In this document: positions 5,941 to 8,451 of the stretch, one piece after another
How positions within the stretch are numbered: the first letter of the stretch is position 1
Layout: each line of letters opens with the position of its first letter
DNA from: Bacteroidota bacterium
Lineage (GTDB): Bacteria > Bacteroidota > Bacteroidia > Chitinophagales > Chitinophagaceae
Direction: 5' to 3'
Assembly (NCBI GenBank): GCA_947462495.1
Contig: CANHOY010000064.1
Location: forward strand, 1-8,451
Length of the DNA: 8,451 nucleotides
Translations under genes and position numbers: made by a program
The notes under the pieces: model-generated
What the model saw: the letters and a program-made list of their open reading frames with translations, nothing else
Databases searched by the model: none
Told to the model about the DNA's origin: nothing

Positions 5941-7005
5941 TTATTGTTGCACTAACATCTTTGCTGCATTTTCTGCTACTTGTAAGGCTTCAATAAATTC
6001 TTCTATCTCTCCATTAATCACCGCATCTAAATTATAAGAAGTTACGCCAACTCTATGGTCGGTAACTCTTCCTTGTGGCCAATTATAAGTTCTAATTTTA
6101 GCACTTCTATCTCCTGTACTTACCAATGTTTTACGATGTCTTGATATTTCATCTTCTTGCTTGCGTACTTGCTCTTCAAATAATTTGGTACGCATCATCG
6201 TCATTGCTTTTTCACGATTGCCCAACTGCGATCGCTCTGTTTGACAAATAATAACAGTGCCCGTGGGTATATGCGTTAACATTACTTTGGTCTCTACCTT
6301 ATTTACGTTTTGCCCACCCGCACCACCACTTCGTGATGTTTCCATTTTCACATCTGCAGGATTCAAAACAAAATCTACTTCTTCTGCCTCAGGCATCACC
6401 GCAACGGTAGCCGCTGAAGTATGCACTCTGCCCTGTGTTTCAGTGGAAGGTACCCGTTGTACACGATGTACTCCACTTTCAAATTTCATGGTACCATATA
6501 CATCTTCACCCATTACTTCTAATATCACTTCCTTATAACCACCCACAGAACCTTCACTCTCACTTACTAGCGATACTTTCCATCCTTTTTTCTGACAATA
6601 CCTTGTGTACATTGTAAGTAAATCACCAACAAATAAACTGGCTTCGTCACCACCTGTACCTGCTCTTAATTCAATAATAGCATTCTTATCATCCTGAGGA
6701 TCTTTAGGAATTAACAATTTAGTAAGCTCTTTTTCTAAACTTTCCTTTTCTGCGTCTAAGCCTGGCATTTCTAATTTAGCCAACTCTCTCATATCTGCAT
6801 CGTCTCCATTTAAAGTTTCCTTCGCAAACTTATGTTCATCCAATACTTTCCTATAACGCTCATAAGGAATGATAATTTTTTCCAAGGAACGGTATTCTTT
6901 GCTCAATTTCCCAAATTCTGATTGGTTATTGATGATTTCTGGATTGGTCAAAGCCACCCCTACCTGCTGGAATCTTGCTTTTATGGCTTCTAATTTGTCT
7001 AACAT
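5941..7005 (-). CDS. prfA: Peptide chain release factor 1
   Basis: This 354-residue factor reads UAA and UAG stop codons in the ribosomal A site and triggers peptide release. The N-terminal helical domain covers about 1-100. The codon-recognition motif is the RF1-type PxT, here Pro186-Ser187-Thr188 in RVPSTETQGR, not the SPF of RF2. The peptidyl-transferase motif GGQ is Gly230-Gly231-Gln232 in SGGAGGQNVNK. NWPQGRVTDHR at 308-318 is another family signature. There is no internal frameshift, consistent with RF1 rather than RF2. I chose the ATG at 7005-7003, because RF1 proteins begin at MLDKLE; an in-frame TTG at 7047 would add 14 residues encoded across the promoter. It is divergent from the dipeptidase gene and convergent with galE. 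Confidence 0.97.
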   Translation of the reverse strand: MLDKLEAIKARFQQVGVALTNPEIINNQSEFGKLSKEYRSLEKIIIPYERYRKVLDEHKFAKETLNGDDADMRELAKLEMPGLDAEKESLEKELTKLLIPKDPQDDKNAIIELRAGTGGDEASLFVGDLLTMYTRYCQKKGWKVSLVSESEGSVGGYKEVILEVMGEDVYGTMKFESGVHRVQRVPSTETQGRVHTSAATVAVMPEAEEVDFVLNPADVKMETSRSGGAGGQNVNKVETKVMLTHIPTGTVIICQTERSQLGNREKAMTMMRTKLFEEQVRKQEDEISRHRKTLVSTGDRSAKIRTYNWPQGRVTDHRVGVTSYNLDAVINGEIEEFIEALQVAENAAKMLVQQ

Positions 7006-7022
7006 AGTCGTTTTTAGGTGAG

Positions 7023-7030
7023 CAAAAATA
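7023..7030 (-). promoter_or_regulatory. Candidate -7 box of prfA (TATTTTTG)
   Basis: The minus strand reads TATTTTTG, a perfect TAnnTTTG match ending 17 nt before the prfA ATG, for a leader of about 11 nt. A minus-strand TTG (CAA at 7054-7056 on plus) lies 23 nt upstream as a possible -33 element. It forms the left half of the palindrome at 7023-7040. Confidence 0.5.
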
Positions 7031-7040
7031 GCTATTTTAG
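7023..7040. promoter_or_regulatory. Palindrome of two back-to-back -7 boxes between prfA and the dipeptidase gene
   Basis: The sequence CAAAAATAGCTATTTTAG is an inverted repeat centred between 7031 and 7032: the inner 14 bp (7025-7038) are perfectly symmetrical, and the 18-bp element has one mismatched pair (7024 with 7039). The minus-strand half reads TATTTTTG, a perfect -7 box for prfA. The plus-strand half (7033-7040) reads TATTTTAG, one mismatch from consensus, ending 25 nt before the dipeptidase ATG. It may be a bidirectional promoter or an operator; function is inferred. Confidence 0.4.
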
Positions 7041-7065
7041 TTGTCAATTAAAACAATCTGCTCCT

Positions 7066-8223
7066 ATGAAATATTTAGCCTCCATTTTACTTTTTATTGC
7101 AAGCAATGCGCATGCCCAAGCCATTCACTTCAAATCGGTATTGGTGGACACACACAATGATGCGCTTACCGCATGTATTGAGAAAAAAGTAAGCCTCGAC
7201 CAGGACTTGACCGGGATTAACCATTCCGATTTAAAAAGATTCAAAGAAGGCGGACTGGATTACCAATTATTTTCTGTTTGGTGCGATGGAACAAAAGCAA
7301 ATCCTTATGCCTGGGCCATGAGAGAAATGGATACTTTAGACGCAGTGGCTGCGCGCAATCCAGATAAAATAGTAGTAGCAAAAAGTTGGATGGCCATTCA
7401 AAAGGGATTGAAAGAAAATAAAATTGTGGCTCAATTTGGTGTAGAAGGCGGACATATGATTGAAGATAATATTGATCGATTAGATACCTTTTACAAAAGA
7501 GGCGTTCGCTATATGACCCTTACTTGGAATAATTCTCCCAGTTGGGCAAGTTCACATATGGACGAAAAAGATAAAAACTATACAGGGCCTAAAGGACTTA
7601 CTAAATTTGGAAAAGATATTATTCACCGAATGAATAAGCTAGGTATTATTGTAGATATTTCTCATGTGGGAGAAGCCACTTTTTGGGATGCCATCAAAAC
7701 AACTAATAAACCAGTGATTGCCTCCCATAGCAATGCTTATTCTATTTGCCCTGTTACAAGAAATTTAAAAGACAATCAAATAGTAGCGGTTGGAAAAAAT
7801 GGAGGAGTGATTCATCTTAATTTTTACTCCGCTTTTGTGGATAGTAATTTTGGTAAAAAAGATAACGTGTTTAGAATGAAGCACAAAACTGAAATGGACT
7901 CCTTATTAAAAGCAGGCATTCAAAAAGAATACGCTCAATCCATGCTTGCGGAAAAATATGCTTCCGAAAGTGAAGCCAATAAGCCCGATATTGAAATACT
8001 CATGAAACATTTTGACCATATTGTAAAATTAATCGGCGTTGACCACGTGGGCATTGGCTCTGATTTTGATGGTATTGATTCTGCACCAAAACAATTAAGA
8101 ACTGTATTAGATTATCCTAAATTTACGCAAGCTTTAATAGCAAGAGGTTATTCAGATAAAGATATTGAAAAAGTATTAGGAGGAAATTTTTTACGAGTGT
8201 ATAGAATAAACAATCCTCAATAA
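7066..8223 (+). CDS. Secreted M19-family (membrane dipeptidase-like) dipeptidase
   Basis: This 385-residue zinc dipeptidase is related to renal dipeptidase and cleaves dipeptides, in some bacterial members with a D-residue at the C-terminal side. Residues 1-17 look like a Sec signal peptide (Lys2, a hydrophobic core, then AHA before Gln18), so the mature enzyme should be exported to the periplasm or beyond. Cleavage at Ala17 has no following Cys, so it is not a lipoprotein. Binuclear zinc ligands fit the family: His30 and Asp32 in DTHND, Glu127 in VEGGH, His200 in DISH and His221 in ASHSN. Arg232 in TRN and Asp333 in GIGSDFDG are expected active-site residues. I chose the ATG at 7066 over the in-frame GTG at 7018, because it places the signal peptide at the N-terminus and the extension crosses the prfA promoter. 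The natural substrate is unknown. Confidence 0.93.
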   Translation: MKYLASILLFIASNAHAQAIHFKSVLVDTHNDALTACIEKKVSLDQDLTGINHSDLKRFKEGGLDYQLFSVWCDGTKANPYAWAMREMDTLDAVAARNPDKIVVAKSWMAIQKGLKENKIVAQFGVEGGHMIEDNIDRLDTFYKRGVRYMTLTWNNSPSWASSHMDEKDKNYTGPKGLTKFGKDIIHRMNKLGIIVDISHVGEATFWDAIKTTNKPVIASHSNAYSICPVTRNLKDNQIVAVGKNGGVIHLNFYSAFVDSNFGKKDNVFRMKHKTEMDSLLKAGIQKEYAQSMLAEKYASESEANKPDIEILMKHFDHIVKLIGVDHVGIGSDFDGIDSAPKQLRTVLDYPKFTQALIARGYSDKDIEKVLGGNFLRVYRINNPQ

Positions 8224-8243
8224 GAAATTTGAGTATTGTTTAT

Positions 8244-8451
8244 TTAATAATTTAATAATTTTTGTATCGTCTCTTCTAACTTACTACTGGCCAGGTATTG
8301 TTTTTCTAATTCAATATTAAAAGGGATCGGCGTATCTAAGGAAGCGCAGCGCATTACTGGTGCGTCTAAATATTCAAAGCAGTGTTCTGCTATCCATGCG
8401 CTAATTTCACCACCAATGCCTCCTGTTAAATTATCCTCATGCAAAATCAAC
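8244..8451 (-). CDS. C-terminal fragment of a 2-oxo-acid dehydrogenase E1 beta domain (branched-chain type)
   Basis: The stop codon is at 8246-8244, and 68 codons stay open to the right edge; the true start lies outside. The fragment has the transketolase C-terminal signature of E1 beta subunits: HEDNLTGGIGGEISAWIAEH, then LDAPVMR and a SLDTPIPF segment. The HED..TGG..GEI pattern and SLDTPIPF fit the E1 beta of branched-chain 2-oxo-acid dehydrogenase, or the fused alpha/beta E1 proteins common in Bacteroidota, better than pyruvate dehydrogenase. The window cannot show whether it is fused. The complex oxidatively decarboxylates 2-oxo-acids from Val, Leu and Ile to acyl-CoAs using thiamine diphosphate. 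The first visible codon is TTG (Leu) inside the domain, not a start. It converges on the dipeptidase gene across 20 AT-rich nt without a clear terminator. Confidence 0.85.
   Translation of the reverse strand, partial: LILHEDNLTGGIGGEISAWIAEHCFEYLDAPVMRCASLDTPIPFNIELEKQYLASSKLEETIQKLLNY

Noticed and set aside
6442..6450. Release factor codon-recognition motif is PST rather than the PAT of E. coli
   Set aside because: It still fits the RF1 PxT pattern and surrounding residues are canonical, so it does not indicate altered stop-codon reading.
6257..6617. Two overlapping plus-strand open frames
   Set aside because: Both lie antisense to the most conserved part of prfA (PxT and GGQ regions) and encode low-complexity, unrecognisable peptides.
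8241..8262. AT-rich tandem-like stretch (TTTAATAA twice) at the dipeptidase/E1 junction
   Set aside because: Mostly explained by the codons for the last residues of the E1 gene; no hairpin or site can be supported.
1..8451. Search for CRISPR arrays, insertion sequences, tRNA or rRNA genes, toxin-antitoxin or defence genes
   Set aside because: Nothing seen: all sequence is accounted for by conserved housekeeping genes and gaps of at most 113 bp.

Overview
The window looks like ordinary core-genome DNA from a member of the Bacteroidota, most plausibly the Chitinophagaceae or a close relative; the lineage is inferred and was not searched. Supporting signs are low GC, no recognisable Shine-Dalgarno sequence before any of the eight visible gene starts, and repeated TAnnTTTG-type -7 promoter boxes a short distance upstream of ATG codons. 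I see no mobile element, CRISPR array, RNA gene, phage gene or accessory defence cluster.

Layout, left to right. (1) A thiolase on the minus strand, complete except for about its last residue and the stop, which lie beyond the left edge. (2) A 113-bp divergent intergenic region with a 12-nt exact direct repeat, an inverted repeat and promoter boxes on both strands. (3) A plus-strand pair, pyrD (class 2 dihydroorotate dehydrogenase) and a glyoxalase-II-like metallo-beta-lactamase-fold hydrolase, only 2 nt apart. (4) A two-component system: an OmpR/PhoB-type response regulator, then a membrane histidine kinase with almost no extracytoplasmic sensor. (5) galE, UDP-glucose 4-epimerase, with its own promoter box. 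(6) prfA, peptide chain release factor 1, on the minus strand and convergent with galE across 9 nt. (7) A secreted M19-family dipeptidase, divergent from prfA across 60 bp containing a palindromic pair of back-to-back -7 boxes. (8) The C-terminal end of an E1 beta domain of a 2-oxo-acid dehydrogenase (branched-chain type), on the minus strand and cut by the right edge.

The genes are mostly independent housekeeping units: acyl-CoA thiolysis, pyrimidine synthesis, signalling, UDP-galactose supply, translation termination, peptide turnover and 2-oxo-acid oxidation. The only tight couplings are pyrD with the hydrolase and the regulator with the kinase. Three genes (response regulator, prfA, dipeptidase) have longer in-frame extensions with TTG or GTG starts; in each case I chose the internal ATG, because the extension runs into or through a putative promoter and the family alignment begins at the ATG.

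I did not find a previously undescribed system. The observations most worth checking are regulatory: the shared palindromic promoter between prfA and the dipeptidase gene, and the repeats between the thiolase gene and pyrD.
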